Shown one piece after another: positions 50,731 to 59,163 of a DNA stretch of 64,000 nucleotides. The stretch comes from H17-190 sp034435615. Lineage in GTDB: Bacteria > Chloroflexota > Dehalococcoidia > SM23-28-2 > HRBIN24. The DNA lies in NCBI GenBank assembly GCA_034435615.1, contig DAOTWZ010000019.1:44225-108224 (forward strand), read 5' to 3'. The position numbers were made by a program, and so were the translations under genes. How positions within the stretch are numbered: the stretch's first letter is position 1; each line of letters starts with the position of its first letter. The notes beneath the pieces were generated by a model. It was given only the letters and a program-made list of their open reading frames with translations. It was not told the origin of the DNA and searched no databases.

Positions 50731-51320
50731 GGCCCCTCCTCCCGGGGAGGCCGGAAGGCGCCGGCCGGCCCCGTCTCCCCCAGCTCCAGGGCGGACAGCC
50801 GCTCCAGCCCCCGCCTGACGCGACGGAAGTCCTCTACCAGGGACTCCAGGTGCTCTGGCACCGGCTCCAGGCCCAGGAGCCGGGCCAGACGCACCAGATC
50901 CTCCCTCTCCTCCTCCTCGCCCTCCATGACGATCTCCTCCTCCGTCACCTGGCCGTCCAGGATGCGAAAGGCCCGCACCACCGGTGACCCAGGGTCCTTG
51001 AGAGAGATGAGGACGTAATAGGCCTCCGGCCAGAAGGCCAGGCGGACGTCGGTGGGAGAGGGGTAGGCCTCGCTGGCGGTGTGAGAGTGGTAGATGGCCA
51101 GGAAGTCCCAGCCCTTCTCCTGACATTCCCGGTAGGCGCGGAAGAGGTCCTGGGAGTCCACCTGGTAGCGGTAGGGGCTCTGCTCGGCGTTGCGACAGCG
51201 ATAGAGCTTCACCGCCTGGCCATCGGCCCCGGCGATGATGCCGCAGCACTCGTTGGGGGCCTCGGCCAGGGCGTGGGCCACCATCTCCTGGACGAAGGCC
51301 TTGGGAAGACGCAGCGCCAT
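50727..51320 (-). CDS. M67 (JAMM/MPN) family metallopeptidase
   Basis: 197 residues. The JAMM zinc site is complete: Glu24 (NECCG), His78 and His80 (YHSHTASEAYPSPTD), Ser88 and Asp91. Bacterial members cleave C-terminal extensions from ubiquitin-like sulfur carriers or other isopeptides. A ~60-residue C-terminal helical tail is extra. It is translationally coupled to the amidase (GTGA overlap), suggesting both act on amide bonds of the same substrate (inference). No ThiS/MoaD gene is adjacent. Confidence 0.92.
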   Translation of the reverse strand: MALRLPKAFVQEMVAHALAEAPNECCGIIAGADGQAVKLYRCRNAEQSPYRYQVDSQDLFRAYRECQEKGWDFLAIYHSHTASEAYPSPTDVRLAFWPEAYYVLISLKDPGSPVVRAFRILDGQVTEEEIVMEGEEEEREDLVRLARLLGLEPVPEHLESLVEDFRRVRRGLERLSALELGETGPAGAFRPPREEGP

Positions 51321-51376
51321 CGTGCTCCTGCCGAGATGCTACTGGGGAACCACCTTCACGGTCAACCGGCGGCCCG

Positions 51377-52243
51377 TCAGGGGGTGGGGTGGCGGCGCTG
51401 CATCCGCAGGAGCCGCCTCCTCTCCGCCCGCGAGGGGCCGCGGTAGGGCGTCCGCACCAGGTAGACCAGGACGGCCAGGGCGATGGGCATCACCCCCAGG
51501 GCGATGACCTGGGGCACGCTCAGTCCGTCCACCCGCGTCTCGTCCAGGCGCAGAAAGCCCAGCCCCAGCCGCATCCCCGCGTAGAGGAAGATCCAGGTGA
51601 AGAGGGTGATCCCCGGCCGCGGCACCCGGTGGAAGAGGAAGAGGAGCAGGAGGAAGATGGCCAGGCCGCCCAGCATATCGTAGGCCACGGCAGGGTGCTG
51701 CACGTAGTCCGCCCCGAAGCGGATGTAGCTGGGGCTCTGTGGGTCGGTGTAGCGGATGCCCCAGGGGAGACTGGTGGCCTTGGCGAAGTGCTCGCCGTTG
51801 ATGATGTCACCCACGCGCCCCACGGCCATCCCTATCATGGCCCCCACGGCGGCGGCATCGCCGGCGCGGAGTTTATTGGTGAGGCCGGCCAGCCGGGCGT
51901 AGATCCAGGCGCCCAGCGCTCCCCCCGCCAGGGCGCCGAAGATGGAGATGCCCCCGGCATCGATGCGGAAGATCTGGCCGGGGTTGTCGACGAAGAAGTC
52001 CAGGTGCTCCACCACATAGAGGGCGCGGGCGCCGATGATGCCGCCGATGACCAGGGCCAGGGCCACGTTGTTGGCCTGGTCAGGGGAGAAGCCAGCGCGG
52101 GTGGCCAGGTGCACCGCCACCGCTACCCCCACCACCACCCCCAGGGCGGCCAGGAGCCCGTGCCAGGTGATCTCCAGCCCTCCGACCCTGAAGGCGACAG
52201 GGTCCAGCGGCATGGTGATGGTCAGCAGAGGCAGGCTAGACAT
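51377..52243 (-). CDS. lgt: Prolipoprotein diacylglyceryl transferase
   Basis: 288 residues, seven membrane helices. Attaches diacylglycerol to lipobox cysteines, as required by the four or more lipoproteins encoded in this window. Family features are WHGLLAALG, IDAGGISIFGAL and the signature GRVGDIINGEHF, where the usual GNF is GDI (Asn to Asp). The C-terminus is basic. ATG 52243 overlaps the resB gene by 8 bp. Confidence 0.93.
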   Translation of the reverse strand: MSSLPLLTITMPLDPVAFRVGGLEITWHGLLAALGVVVGVAVAVHLATRAGFSPDQANNVALALVIGGIIGARALYVVEHLDFFVDNPGQIFRIDAGGISIFGALAGGALGAWIYARLAGLTNKLRAGDAAAVGAMIGMAVGRVGDIINGEHFAKATSLPWGIRYTDPQSPSYIRFGADYVQHPAVAYDMLGGLAIFLLLLFLFHRVPRPGITLFTWIFLYAGMRLGLGFLRLDETRVDGLSVPQVIALGVMPIALAVLVYLVRTPYRGPSRAERRRLLRMQRRHPTP

Positions 52244-53975
52244 CCTCCTCCTCCCGGGGGACCGGCGCCCCCGCCTGGGCCGCTATGCGGCGCAGCTCTC
52301 GCCGCAGGTCCCCCTCCGGCGCCCCCTGGGCCACTATGGCCACCTCTCCCCGGCCGATGCGCGCCCAGAGGCGTCGCCGCGGCAGCCAAAGGCTCATGAT
52401 GAGCCCCGTCAGCAGGAGGCCCGTGGCCGCCCAGACCAGATTGCTGCTCCGGTCCCGCCGCACCTGGATCCCGGCGAACTCCCGCTGCCCCAGGAAGGTG
52501 TACTCCAGGCCCCCCACCTGGGCGCTCTCCCCCGGCCGCAGCGCCAGCGGGCGCTCCCCCAGGCCGATGATGTTCAGGGTAGGAGGCCCGCCCGTCCCTA
52601 CGATGGGCACCGCCGTGCCCTCGGAGGCGTTGGCGGTTCCGTAGGCCACGTTGGTCATCTCCACCAGCGCCCCGTTCCCCGCGGCGCCGGCCGGGAGGGG
52701 CAGGTCCAGCACCTGGGCGGAGGGCGCCCGCTCCACCCGCCGCAGCTCCCACTCCAGGCCCCCGGCCGCGGCCCGCTGCCCCTCCCTCAAGGATACGATG
52801 GGCGCCCCGCCGCCGGACGGGTCCAGGACCACGAACTCCGGCTCCCCGCCGTCCGGTTCCCACAGCCCCACGCCGAAGCCCCTCCCCCCCACCTCCAGGG
52901 TGGCCAGCGCCAGCGAGCCCTGAGAGGAGTCCCCGCGCTGCACCCGCAGCGGTTGCCCCAGAGCCAGCGCCCCCTCGAACAGCGTCTGCCCCTGGCCAGC
53001 CTCTCGCACCACCAGGTGGGGGACGGGGCGCTGGAACTCCAGCGCCAGCGTCTCGCGGTAGACGGTGTCGCCGGTGCGGAGGTCCCGCACCTGCAGCTCC
53101 GCCCCGTAGCCAAAGTAGGCCGCCTGGTGGAAGCGGTAGCCCCCGTAGCTGCAGGGGGTGTTGACGGTGGTCTGGCAGCGCTTCACCTCCTCCCCCTGCC
53201 GGTAGATGACGATCTCCGAGCGGTAGTCCAGGGGGCGCCCCTCGGCGTCGAAGCGGCCGATGGCGTCCAGCACCTGCACGTGCATCTGCTGGGGATGGCC
53301 CACGCTGGGGAAGACCGGCCGGCTCTCCCCCTCAGGGATCAGGAGGGGCATGTCGAAGCTGCTGCTGCGGCCCACCGCCGCCGCCAGAATGAAGAGCACC
53401 ACTGCCCCGTGGCTCAGCAGCGTCCCCGCCTGTGCCCAGGGGAAACGGTCGGCGAAGAGGTAGGTCCGGTCGCCCACCGGGAAGCGCTCCACCCGGTAGA
53501 GGCGACGGCGAAGGGCCCGCTCCAGGGCGGTGGGGTCGGCCGGTGCCGGGAAGGCGATGCGGTGGGGCGCCAGCTCGAAATAGGCGTCCGGCACCCGCTT
53601 GCGGGGATGGAACACGTTGGCCCATATGCCGGGCAGCCGGCCCAGCAGATAGCCCAGGACGGAGGCCACCAGCAGCCCCAGCCCCACGGCGAACCAGGGG
53701 GAGTGGAAGACGTCCAGCAGCCCCAGGCGGTAGAGCCAGCCGGTGGCGTCGCCGAACTTCCCCTCCTGCTCCGCCAGCCAGGCCGCCTCGGCGGAGGGGT
53801 CGCCCCTGGCCCAGGCCGGCATCTGGGGGAGGAGCACGCCCACCAGGCTCAGGAGGGCCATCAGCCCCGTCATGAAGGCGGCCCAGCGGGCGCTGGTGAA
53901 GAGCCACCAGAGGGAGCGCACCGGCCCCCAGAGGAGGGGGAGGTATGTGCCGCGGGTCACCTGAGGGGTCGCCAT
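52236..53975 (-). CDS. resB: Cytochrome c biogenesis protein ResB (Ccs1)
   Basis: 579 residues. Membrane partner of CcsB/ResC in system II heme delivery to apocytochrome c. Three N-terminal helices (WWLFTSARWAAFMTGLMALL, the segment around residue 95, and LLSHGAVVLFILAAAVG), a large periplasmic domain (~210-525) with the conserved YGGYRFHQAAYFGYG, and a final helix. ResB proteins keep a His in the HGA region, seen here. It lies 4 nt after tlpA in the cluster ccsB-tlpA-resB-lgt. Confidence 0.94.
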   Translation of the reverse strand: MATPQVTRGTYLPLLWGPVRSLWWLFTSARWAAFMTGLMALLSLVGVLLPQMPAWARGDPSAEAAWLAEQEGKFGDATGWLYRLGLLDVFHSPWFAVGLGLLVASVLGYLLGRLPGIWANVFHPRKRVPDAYFELAPHRIAFPAPADPTALERALRRRLYRVERFPVGDRTYLFADRFPWAQAGTLLSHGAVVLFILAAAVGRSSSFDMPLLIPEGESRPVFPSVGHPQQMHVQVLDAIGRFDAEGRPLDYRSEIVIYRQGEEVKRCQTTVNTPCSYGGYRFHQAAYFGYGAELQVRDLRTGDTVYRETLALEFQRPVPHLVVREAGQGQTLFEGALALGQPLRVQRGDSSQGSLALATLEVGGRGFGVGLWEPDGGEPEFVVLDPSGGGAPIVSLREGQRAAAGGLEWELRRVERAPSAQVLDLPLPAGAAGNGALVEMTNVAYGTANASEGTAVPIVGTGGPPTLNIIGLGERPLALRPGESAQVGGLEYTFLGQREFAGIQVRRDRSSNLVWAATGLLLTGLIMSLWLPRRRLWARIGRGEVAIVAQGAPEGDLRRELRRIAAQAGAPVPREEEDV

Positions 53976-53979
53976 GGGC

Positions 53980-54642
53980 CTATCCCACGATCTCCTGGAG
54001 ACGACGTAGCAGCTCCTCGTTGTCGATGGCGCCCTGGACGCCCCGGCCCCCCTGCTGGCCCACGAAGGGGCCCAGGAAGACGCTCCGCACCACGCCCTGG
54101 CGGTCGATGAAATAGGTGGCCGGGAGCCCCAGCAGACGGTAGGCGCGGGAGACCTCGCCGCTGCGGTCCAGGGCCACCGGGAAGTCCAGGCCGAACTCCT
54201 CGGCGAACTGGCGGACGCTTCCCTCCGGCTCCTGCACGTTCACAGCGATGACGAGGAGGCCCCGGTCGCGGTACTGGTCGTAGGCGGCCTTGAACTGGGG
54301 CATCTCCCGTCGGCAGGGGGTGCACCAGGTGGCCCAGAAGTTGACCACCACCGGCCGCCCCCGCAGCTCGCTCAGGCGGACCGCCTTCCCCTGCAACGTC
54401 GGCAGATAGAAGTCCGGCGCTAGCTGCCCCGCCCGGTGCCCCACCTCCATCCCCGGCGGCACCAGCTCCGGCGGCAGCTCCACGGCGCCGTAGTCGGTCC
54501 CGCCCGCCGGGGGCGGTGGCTGCTCCGTCGTCCGGAACTGGAACCACCACAGGAGGAAGGCGGCCGTCGCCAGGAGGACGACGCCCAGGAGCACGCCCTG
54601 TCTCAGGGCCTTGCGCCCCTTGTAGAGACCACCCACCGCCAT
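53980..54642 (-). CDS. TlpA/ResA-like membrane-anchored thiol-disulfide oxidoreductase
   Basis: 220 residues. One N-terminal membrane anchor (~18-35), a Pro-rich linker, then a thioredoxin fold with active site WCTPC (FWATWCTPCRREMP) and cis-Pro loop LLGLPATYFID. It keeps apocytochrome c cysteines reduced for heme attachment. Between ccsB and resB its role in that pathway is secure. Confidence 0.95.
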   Translation of the reverse strand: MAVGGLYKGRKALRQGVLLGVVLLATAAFLLWWFQFRTTEQPPPPAGGTDYGAVELPPELVPPGMEVGHRAGQLAPDFYLPTLQGKAVRLSELRGRPVVVNFWATWCTPCRREMPQFKAAYDQYRDRGLLVIAVNVQEPEGSVRQFAEEFGLDFPVALDRSGEVSRAYRLLGLPATYFIDRQGVVRSVFLGPFVGQQGGRGVQGAIDNEELLRRLQEIVG

Positions 54643-54649
54643 GGCCCCC

Positions 54650-55534
54650 TCACACCCCAGCGTAGCTGTGCAGCCCCGATATGGCCAGGTTGACGCCGAA
54701 GTAGGTGAAGAGGACGGCCATGTAGGCCACCACCAGGGCCAGCGCCGAGCGCCTCCCCCGCCAGCCCCGCATCGAGCGCAGGTGCAGGTAGACGCCGTAG
54801 ATGAGCCAGGTCACCAGGGACGAGGTCTCCTTGGGGTCCCAGCCCCAGTAGCGCCCCCAGGCCGAGTTGCCCCAGTAGGCCCCCAGGGCGATGCCCAGCG
54901 CCAGCAGGGGGAATCCCACCACCACCGAGCGAAAGGCGATCTCGTCCAGCAGGGACGCCGGCGGCAGGCGGGAGAAGCGGCGCCCCTCCCCCTGGGCCAG
55001 GTGCAGGACGGCGGCGGCGAAGGAGATGCTCAGGGCGGCGTAGGCCAGCACCATGACCCCCACGTGGGCGGCCAGGATGCCCCGGCTCTGCAGGGCCGGC
55101 ACCAGCGGGCGGACCTCCGAGGGGAAGAAGGCCAGGTTGGAAGCCAGCAGTCCCAGCACCAGTGGCTGGACCACCGCCCCCAGCGCCCGCTGCCCGTACC
55201 AGCGCTCGAAGATGATGTAGAAGAGCATGATGGCGCCGGTGAAGGCGCTGGTGAACTCCCACATGTTGGCCCAGGGCGGGTAGCCCGTGGCCTGCCAGCG
55301 GGCGGCCAGGGAGACCGTCATCGCTGCGAGAGCGGCCCAGGTGGCGGCCGTCCCCAGGCGGCCCAAGGAATCGGGTAGGCGCTCCCAGGTGAGGAGGGTC
55401 ACCACCCCTTGGCCGGGGGTGGCCAGCCGGCCCAGGACGAGCCGGCCGCCGAATACATAGGCCCAGTAGAAGAGGACAGCGGCGGCGGTGGCCCCGAGGG
55501 CCACCCATTTGGCCGTGAGCGAAAGTTGCTCCAC
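54650..55534 (-). CDS. ccsB: Cytochrome c biogenesis protein CcsB/ResC (CcsA family)
   Basis: 294 residues, about eight helices. The heme-handling WWD-type motif is WGRYWGWDPKETSSL (residues ~225-240), with conserved histidines in AHVGVMVLAYAALS and near the C-terminus (GLHSY). ATG 55534 (MEQLSLTAKWVALG) follows GAGGTGG. It is first gene of the system II cluster. System II marks Gram-positive-type, Chloroflexota, cyanobacterial or epsilon/beta-proteobacterial lineages. Confidence 0.95.
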   Translation of the reverse strand: MEQLSLTAKWVALGATAAAVLFYWAYVFGGRLVLGRLATPGQGVVTLLTWERLPDSLGRLGTAATWAALAAMTVSLAARWQATGYPPWANMWEFTSAFTGAIMLFYIIFERWYGQRALGAVVQPLVLGLLASNLAFFPSEVRPLVPALQSRGILAAHVGVMVLAYAALSISFAAAVLHLAQGEGRRFSRLPPASLLDEIAFRSVVVGFPLLALGIALGAYWGNSAWGRYWGWDPKETSSLVTWLIYGVYLHLRSMRGWRGRRSALALVVAYMAVLFTYFGVNLAISGLHSYAGV

Positions 55535-55588
55535 CTCAGGAGCCCTCCGCCTGCAAGCTTACCACGCCCTCGCCCCAGGGACAACGCC

Positions 55589-56362
55589 CTAGGGGCTGAA
55601 GGCCCGCTGCAGCGTCGCCACCATCTCGTCGTAGGAGAGGCCCTGTCCCAGGTAGGAGTCCCCCACCCGTATCTCCAGGTGGAGGTGGAACTCGGTGTCG
55701 GGGTCCAGCACCTCCTGGGGCGTTCCGGTGTTGCCCACGTAGGCTATGAGCTGTCCCGCCTCCACCCGCGCGCCCACCTGCACCCCGGGGGCGATGCCGT
55801 CCAGGTGGCAGTAACGCGTCACCAGGCCATCGCCGTGGTCTATCCAGACCTGACGTCCCCGGAACCGGTCCAGCGCCTCCGCGTCCGTGTAGCCCTGGGA
55901 GGCGGTCCGGGCCAGGAGGGCGTCCAGCTCCTCCCGGGTGAGGGGCCGGTAGTCCCAGTCCGCCCGCACCACCGTCCCCGCTTTCACCGCCCGCACCGGC
56001 GTCCCCCGGTCGATGGTGACGCAGGAGTAGCCGTTGTAGAAATCGACCCCCTCATGGACGCCGTGACGGTAGGGGCGGGGGGCGTTGGGGAGCAGGTTGG
56101 CCACGGTGGGCAGGCAGGCCCCCTCTATGGGCATGAGGAGGCCCCGCACCTGGGGCGAGGGAGGAGCCGGCGGCTCCGGCGTGGCCGGAGGAGCGGGCGG
56201 CGGCGATGGCGTGGGCTCCGGCGTAGGCGTCGCTCCCGCGGTGGCGGTGGGCGCTGGGCTGACGCTGCTGGTGGGTGTGGGCGATATCGTCCTCCCTGCC
56301 GCCTGCCCGCAGGCCGCCGCCAGGAGCAGGAGCAGGAGGGGGAGCGTCCTAACGGGCCACAG
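55589..56362 (-). CDS. M23-family peptidase lipoprotein, probable CTG start
   Basis: 257 residues if started at CTG 56362. The reading frame upstream of the first ATG (56134-56149 region) encodes a clear lipoprotein signal, WPVRTLPLLLLLLAAAC, then a ~50-residue Pro/Thr-rich linker, so the ATG-only version is truncated. The only initiator candidate is CTG 56362, with GAGGAGG six nt upstream, inside the end of the metal-chaperone gene. The LytM domain has HEGVDFY and the zinc HLHLEI. Members cut peptidoglycan or regulate amidases. Downstream of murT-gatD, a wall role fits. Confidence 0.8.
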   Translation of the reverse strand: MWPVRTLPLLLLLLAAACGQAAGRTISPTPTSSVSPAPTATAGATPTPEPTPSPPPAPPATPEPPAPPSPQVRGLLMPIEGACLPTVANLLPNAPRPYRHGVHEGVDFYNGYSCVTIDRGTPVRAVKAGTVVRADWDYRPLTREELDALLARTASQGYTDAEALDRFRGRQVWIDHGDGLVTRYCHLDGIAPGVQVGARVEAGQLIAYVGNTGTPQEVLDPDTEFHLHLEIRVGDSYLGQGLSYDEMVATLQRAFSP

Positions 56363-56564
56363 AGTAGCCCTCCTCGGCCATGGCGCGTTCGATCTCGTCC
56401 AGGGAGACCCGCTCCGGGTCGTAGCGGAGGGTCACCCGCTTGCCCTGGGGGTCGCCGTCCAGGAACTCCACCCCGGGCAGGGACGTCACCGCCTTGCGGA
56501 TGGCGTTGATGCAGTGGTCGCAGGAGATCTCCGGCGACTCCAGGGTCACCTCTTGGGTAGCCAT
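56349..56564 (-). CDS. Heavy-metal-associated domain protein (copper-chaperone-like)
   Basis: 71 residues, a single HMA fold with metal-binding CxxC at Cys15 and Cys18 (ISCDHCINAIRKA), followed by LPGVEFLDGDPQGKRVTL. The preceding residue is Ser rather than the usual Met/Gly. It resembles CopZ-type carriers. ATG 56564 overlaps the end of gatD by 19 bp, and its own end overlaps the M23 gene. A CsoR-like regulator lies at 58813, so copper is the probable ligand. Confidence 0.92.
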   Translation of the reverse strand: MATQEVTLESPEISCDHCINAIRKAVTSLPGVEFLDGDPQGKRVTLRYDPERVSLDEIERAMAEEGYSVAR

Positions 56565-57346
56565 GTCATTACCCCCCCGGTCAGCTCCTTCCACCTTCTC
56601 AGTATATGGCGGCGCCGGGCGATGCGCACGGCGGCGGCGTGGGCCTGCGCCTCGAGGGAGTCGTCCAGGGGAGGCAGGGCAGCCCCCGGATAGCGGCGCT
56701 CCAGCGCCAGGGAGATGAGACGGTCCGTGAAGTGGGGGTTCTTGGGCAGCAGGGAGCCATGCAGGTAAGTGCCGAAGGCGCTGCCGCGGACGGCCCCCTC
56801 GTAGCCGTCCTCGCCGTTGTTGCCGAAGCCGGCCAGCACCCGGCCCAGGGGCCGGGCGTCCGGCCCCAGGTAAGTGCGGCCGCCGTGGTTCTCGAAGCCC
56901 ACCAGGGTGCGGCCCTCCCACTCCACCACTACATCGCCGATGAAGCGACGGGCGCCCGGCCCCGGGTGGACGGTCCAGGCGTCGAAGAGGCCCACCCCCG
57001 GCAGCTCCTCCCCCTGGGCGGTGCGGTAGTAGTGGCCCAGTAGCTGGTAGCCGCCGCAGACGGCCAGCACCACCGCCCCGGCAGCCGCCGCCTCCCGCAG
57101 GGCGGGGCCCTTCTGGGCGGCCAGGTCCTGGGCCACCAGCCGCTGCTCCCGGTCCTGGGCCCCGCCGATGAAGATGATGTCGAACCGGGCGGGGTCCAGG
57201 GGCTCTCCCACCTCCAGCTCCTCCACCGTCAGCTCTATGCCGCGGGCCTGACAGCGATACCGCAGGGCCAGGATGTTGCCACGGTCGCCGTAGATGTTCA
57301 TGCGGCGGGGGTAGAGGTGGGCCAGGCGCAGCGAGAGCGTCGCCAT
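56546..57346 (-). CDS. gatD: Lipid II isoglutaminyl synthase, glutaminase subunit
   Basis: 266 residues, CobB/CobQ-type glutamine amidotransferase. Starts LRLAHLYPRRMNIYGDRGNI, typical of GatD; the nucleophile Cys is in AVCGGYQLLGHYY and the His in FGTYLHGSLLPKN. It supplies ammonia to MurT to amidate D-Glu of lipid II. It lies 7 nt downstream of murT. ATG 57346 is chosen because upstream in-frame codons lie inside murT. A C-terminal ~50-residue helical tail is present. Confidence 0.92.
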   Translation of the reverse strand: MATLSLRLAHLYPRRMNIYGDRGNILALRYRCQARGIELTVEELEVGEPLDPARFDIIFIGGAQDREQRLVAQDLAAQKGPALREAAAAGAVVLAVCGGYQLLGHYYRTAQGEELPGVGLFDAWTVHPGPGARRFIGDVVVEWEGRTLVGFENHGGRTYLGPDARPLGRVLAGFGNNGEDGYEGAVRGSAFGTYLHGSLLPKNPHFTDRLISLALERRYPGAALPPLDDSLEAQAHAAAVRIARRRHILRRWKELTGGVMTWLPKR

Positions 57347-57353
57347 CCCCGTC

Positions 57354-58742
57354 TCATCCCTCCTGCCAGAAGGGCGGCCGGCGGCCCCAGCGGGCCAGCG
57401 TCTCCCTGACCTCAATCAGGGCGGTGTAGGTGGGCACCACGTGGAGGAGGGCCCCGGGCGGCGTGGCCAGGAGGGCGCGGCGGAGGGCCGGCCGTGTGCG
57501 CGGCTCCACCAGGGGCTCCCCCAGGCCGGCGTACTTGAGTCGGAGGGCGAGGTCGGCAGCGCGGGTGCCGGAGGCCAGCAGGGTCGCCACCTGGCCCCGC
57601 AGCAGCTCGAAGTCGACATCCCAGATCCAGGAGATGTCCTGACCGTCGGCGATGCCATCGTTCAGGAAGAGGGCCAGGTGATGGGGTCCGGGCACGGCGG
57701 CGATGGTTCGCAGCACCTGGTTCAGGCCAGCGGGGTTCTTGGCCAGGGCTACCTGGACGGTGCGCCCCGCCAGCGTCAGCCGCTCCTGCCTGCCGAAGGC
57801 CCCGGCGAAGCCGCCGAAGGCCTCCCGCACCGCCGGCCAGGGGAGGCCGAGGGCCAGGGCGCCGGCGAGGGCGGCCAGGACGTTGTAGGCGTTGTAGAGC
57901 CCCTGAAGGGGCACCCGCAGCTCCTCCTCCCGCTCCTGGGGGAGGGAGAGGTGGAGGCGCAGGGAGCCTTCCTCCTGGGCCAGGCGCAGGGCCTCCACCT
58001 GGGGATGGGGCCGGCGGGCGCCGCAGCCGGGACAGCGCCAGAGGCCCAGATGGCCGTAGTAGACGGCGTCGTAGGCCAGCTCCTGGCCGCAGGCGGGACA
58101 CCAGCGGGCGTCGGCGGCGTGCTCCAGGGCGGAGGCTGCCCAGGCAGCGTCACCCAGGCCGTAGAGGAGGAGGGGGCCGCGGGCCGCGGCGGCCAGGGAG
58201 GCCACCGAGGGATCGTCGGCGTTGAGGACGATGGTGGTGGCCTCGTCCAGGCGCTCCAGGAGGGAACGCCAGATGCCAGCCACCCGGTCCACCTCGCCGT
58301 AGCGGTCTAGCTGGTCGCGGAAGAGGTTAGTGAAGACGATGGCCCGCGGCCGCAGCGCCCGGGCCGCCTCGGGAAGGGTCGCCTCGTCCACCTCGAAGAC
58401 GCCCAGACGGAGATGGGGCTGTGGCAGGTGGCCAGTGAGGGGGTCGGCGGCCTGGCAGAGGGCGGCGGCGACGCCCCGCATCAGGTTGGAGCCAGCACCG
58501 TTGGCCACCGGCTCCAGGCCGGCCTGCCGGGCGGCGGCCCGCAACAGGCGGGCGGTGGTGGTCTTGCCGTTGGTGCCGGTGACCAGAAGACAGCCCTGGC
58601 CCAGCTCCTGCCCCAGGCGGGCCACCAGACGCGGCTCCAGCCAGAGGGCCACCAGCCCGGGCAGGGCCGTTCCTCCCCCCAGGCGCAGGCCCCGGGAGAG
58701 GAGGGCGGCGGCCCTGGCGGCCATCACAGCGGTGGAGGTCAC
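57354..58742 (-). CDS. murT: Lipid II isoglutaminyl synthase, Mur-ligase-like subunit
   Basis: 462 residues. ATP-binding TGTNGKTTTARLL (residues ~55-67), NLFRDQLDRYGE, a zinc ribbon typical of MurT (CPACG and CPGCG, ~220-245) and the C-terminal DUF1727 domain with ALAKNPAGLNQVL and FLNDGIADGQDISWIWD. With GatD it converts D-isoglutamate to D-isoglutamine in lipid II, a trait of Gram-positive-type walls. GTG start 58742. A hairpin separates it from csoR, so it may have its own promoter, not identified. Confidence 0.94.
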   Translation of the reverse strand: MTSTAVMAARAAALLSRGLRLGGGTALPGLVALWLEPRLVARLGQELGQGCLLVTGTNGKTTTARLLRAAARQAGLEPVANGAGSNLMRGVAAALCQAADPLTGHLPQPHLRLGVFEVDEATLPEAARALRPRAIVFTNLFRDQLDRYGEVDRVAGIWRSLLERLDEATTIVLNADDPSVASLAAAARGPLLLYGLGDAAWAASALEHAADARWCPACGQELAYDAVYYGHLGLWRCPGCGARRPHPQVEALRLAQEEGSLRLHLSLPQEREEELRVPLQGLYNAYNVLAALAGALALGLPWPAVREAFGGFAGAFGRQERLTLAGRTVQVALAKNPAGLNQVLRTIAAVPGPHHLALFLNDGIADGQDISWIWDVDFELLRGQVATLLASGTRAADLALRLKYAGLGEPLVEPRTRPALRRALLATPPGALLHVVPTYTALIEVRETLARWGRRPPFWQEG

Positions 58743-58759
58743 GTCAGACCATCTCCCCC

Positions 58760-58798
58760 GGCGCTCCTCCCCAAGGTAGAACGGCGAAGGAGGGCGCC
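58760..58798 (-). terminator. Hairpin between csoR and murT
   Basis: GGCGC(T)CCTCC (58760-58770) pairs with GGAGGGCGCC (58789-58798) with one bulged T and an 18-base loop. It lies 14 nt after the csoR stop, a possible terminator that would uncouple csoR from murT. Confidence 0.45.
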
Positions 58799-58812
58799 GG
58801 TGCCGGCGAGGC

Positions 58813-59079
58813 CTAGCGGTTGGCCAGGACGTATAGCTCCATCAGCTCGGCTATGACATCCTCCTCGCGGCCCTGGCGGACGCCCTCCACCACGCAGGTG
58901 CGCAGGTGGCCGTCCAGGACGAGCTGCTCCAGCTTCTCGATGGCCCGGCGCACGGCGTAGGTCTGCTTGAGGATATCGGGACAGTACTTGTCCTCCTCTA
59001 TCATGCGCCGCACGCCCTGCAGATGGCCCTCGATGTAGTTGAGGCGCTTCAGGCACTCGCGCCGCACGCTCTCCTGCAT
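58813..59079 (-). CDS. csoR: CsoR-family copper-sensing repressor
   Basis: 88 residues, all-helical DUF156 fold. The Cu(I) set Cys33 (KYCPDIL), His58 and Cys62 (DGHLRTC) is complete, matching CsoR rather than FrmR or RcnR. ATG 59079 follows GGGAGGAGAGAGG. A 23-bp CsoR-like operator lies 19 nt upstream, implying autoregulation by copper. No copper ATPase is next to it; the only copper-related neighbour is the HMA protein at 56349. Confidence 0.94.
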   Translation of the reverse strand: MQESVRRECLKRLNYIEGHLQGVRRMIEEDKYCPDILKQTYAVRRAIEKLEQLVLDGHLRTCVVEGVRQGREEDVIAELMELYVLANR

Positions 59080-59097
59080 CCTCTCTCCTCCCGGGAT

Positions 59098-59120
59098 ACC
59101 CATCCCCCAGGGGGTGGGGT
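59098..59120. promoter_or_regulatory. Probable CsoR operator
   Basis: Inverted repeat ACCC-AT-CCCCC-A-GGGGG-TG-GGGT. The central CCCCCAGGGGG (59104-59114) is exactly symmetric and resembles known G/C-tract CsoR operators. Location between GDPD and csoR fits repression of csoR. Confidence 0.7.
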
Positions 59121-59163
59121 CTAGCTCCATCCTAGAGGCCAGGCGGGACGACGTCAACCGCCC

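Noticed and set aside
52035..54110. A 691-codon plus-strand frame
   Set aside because: Antisense to lgt and resB, without recognisable motifs.
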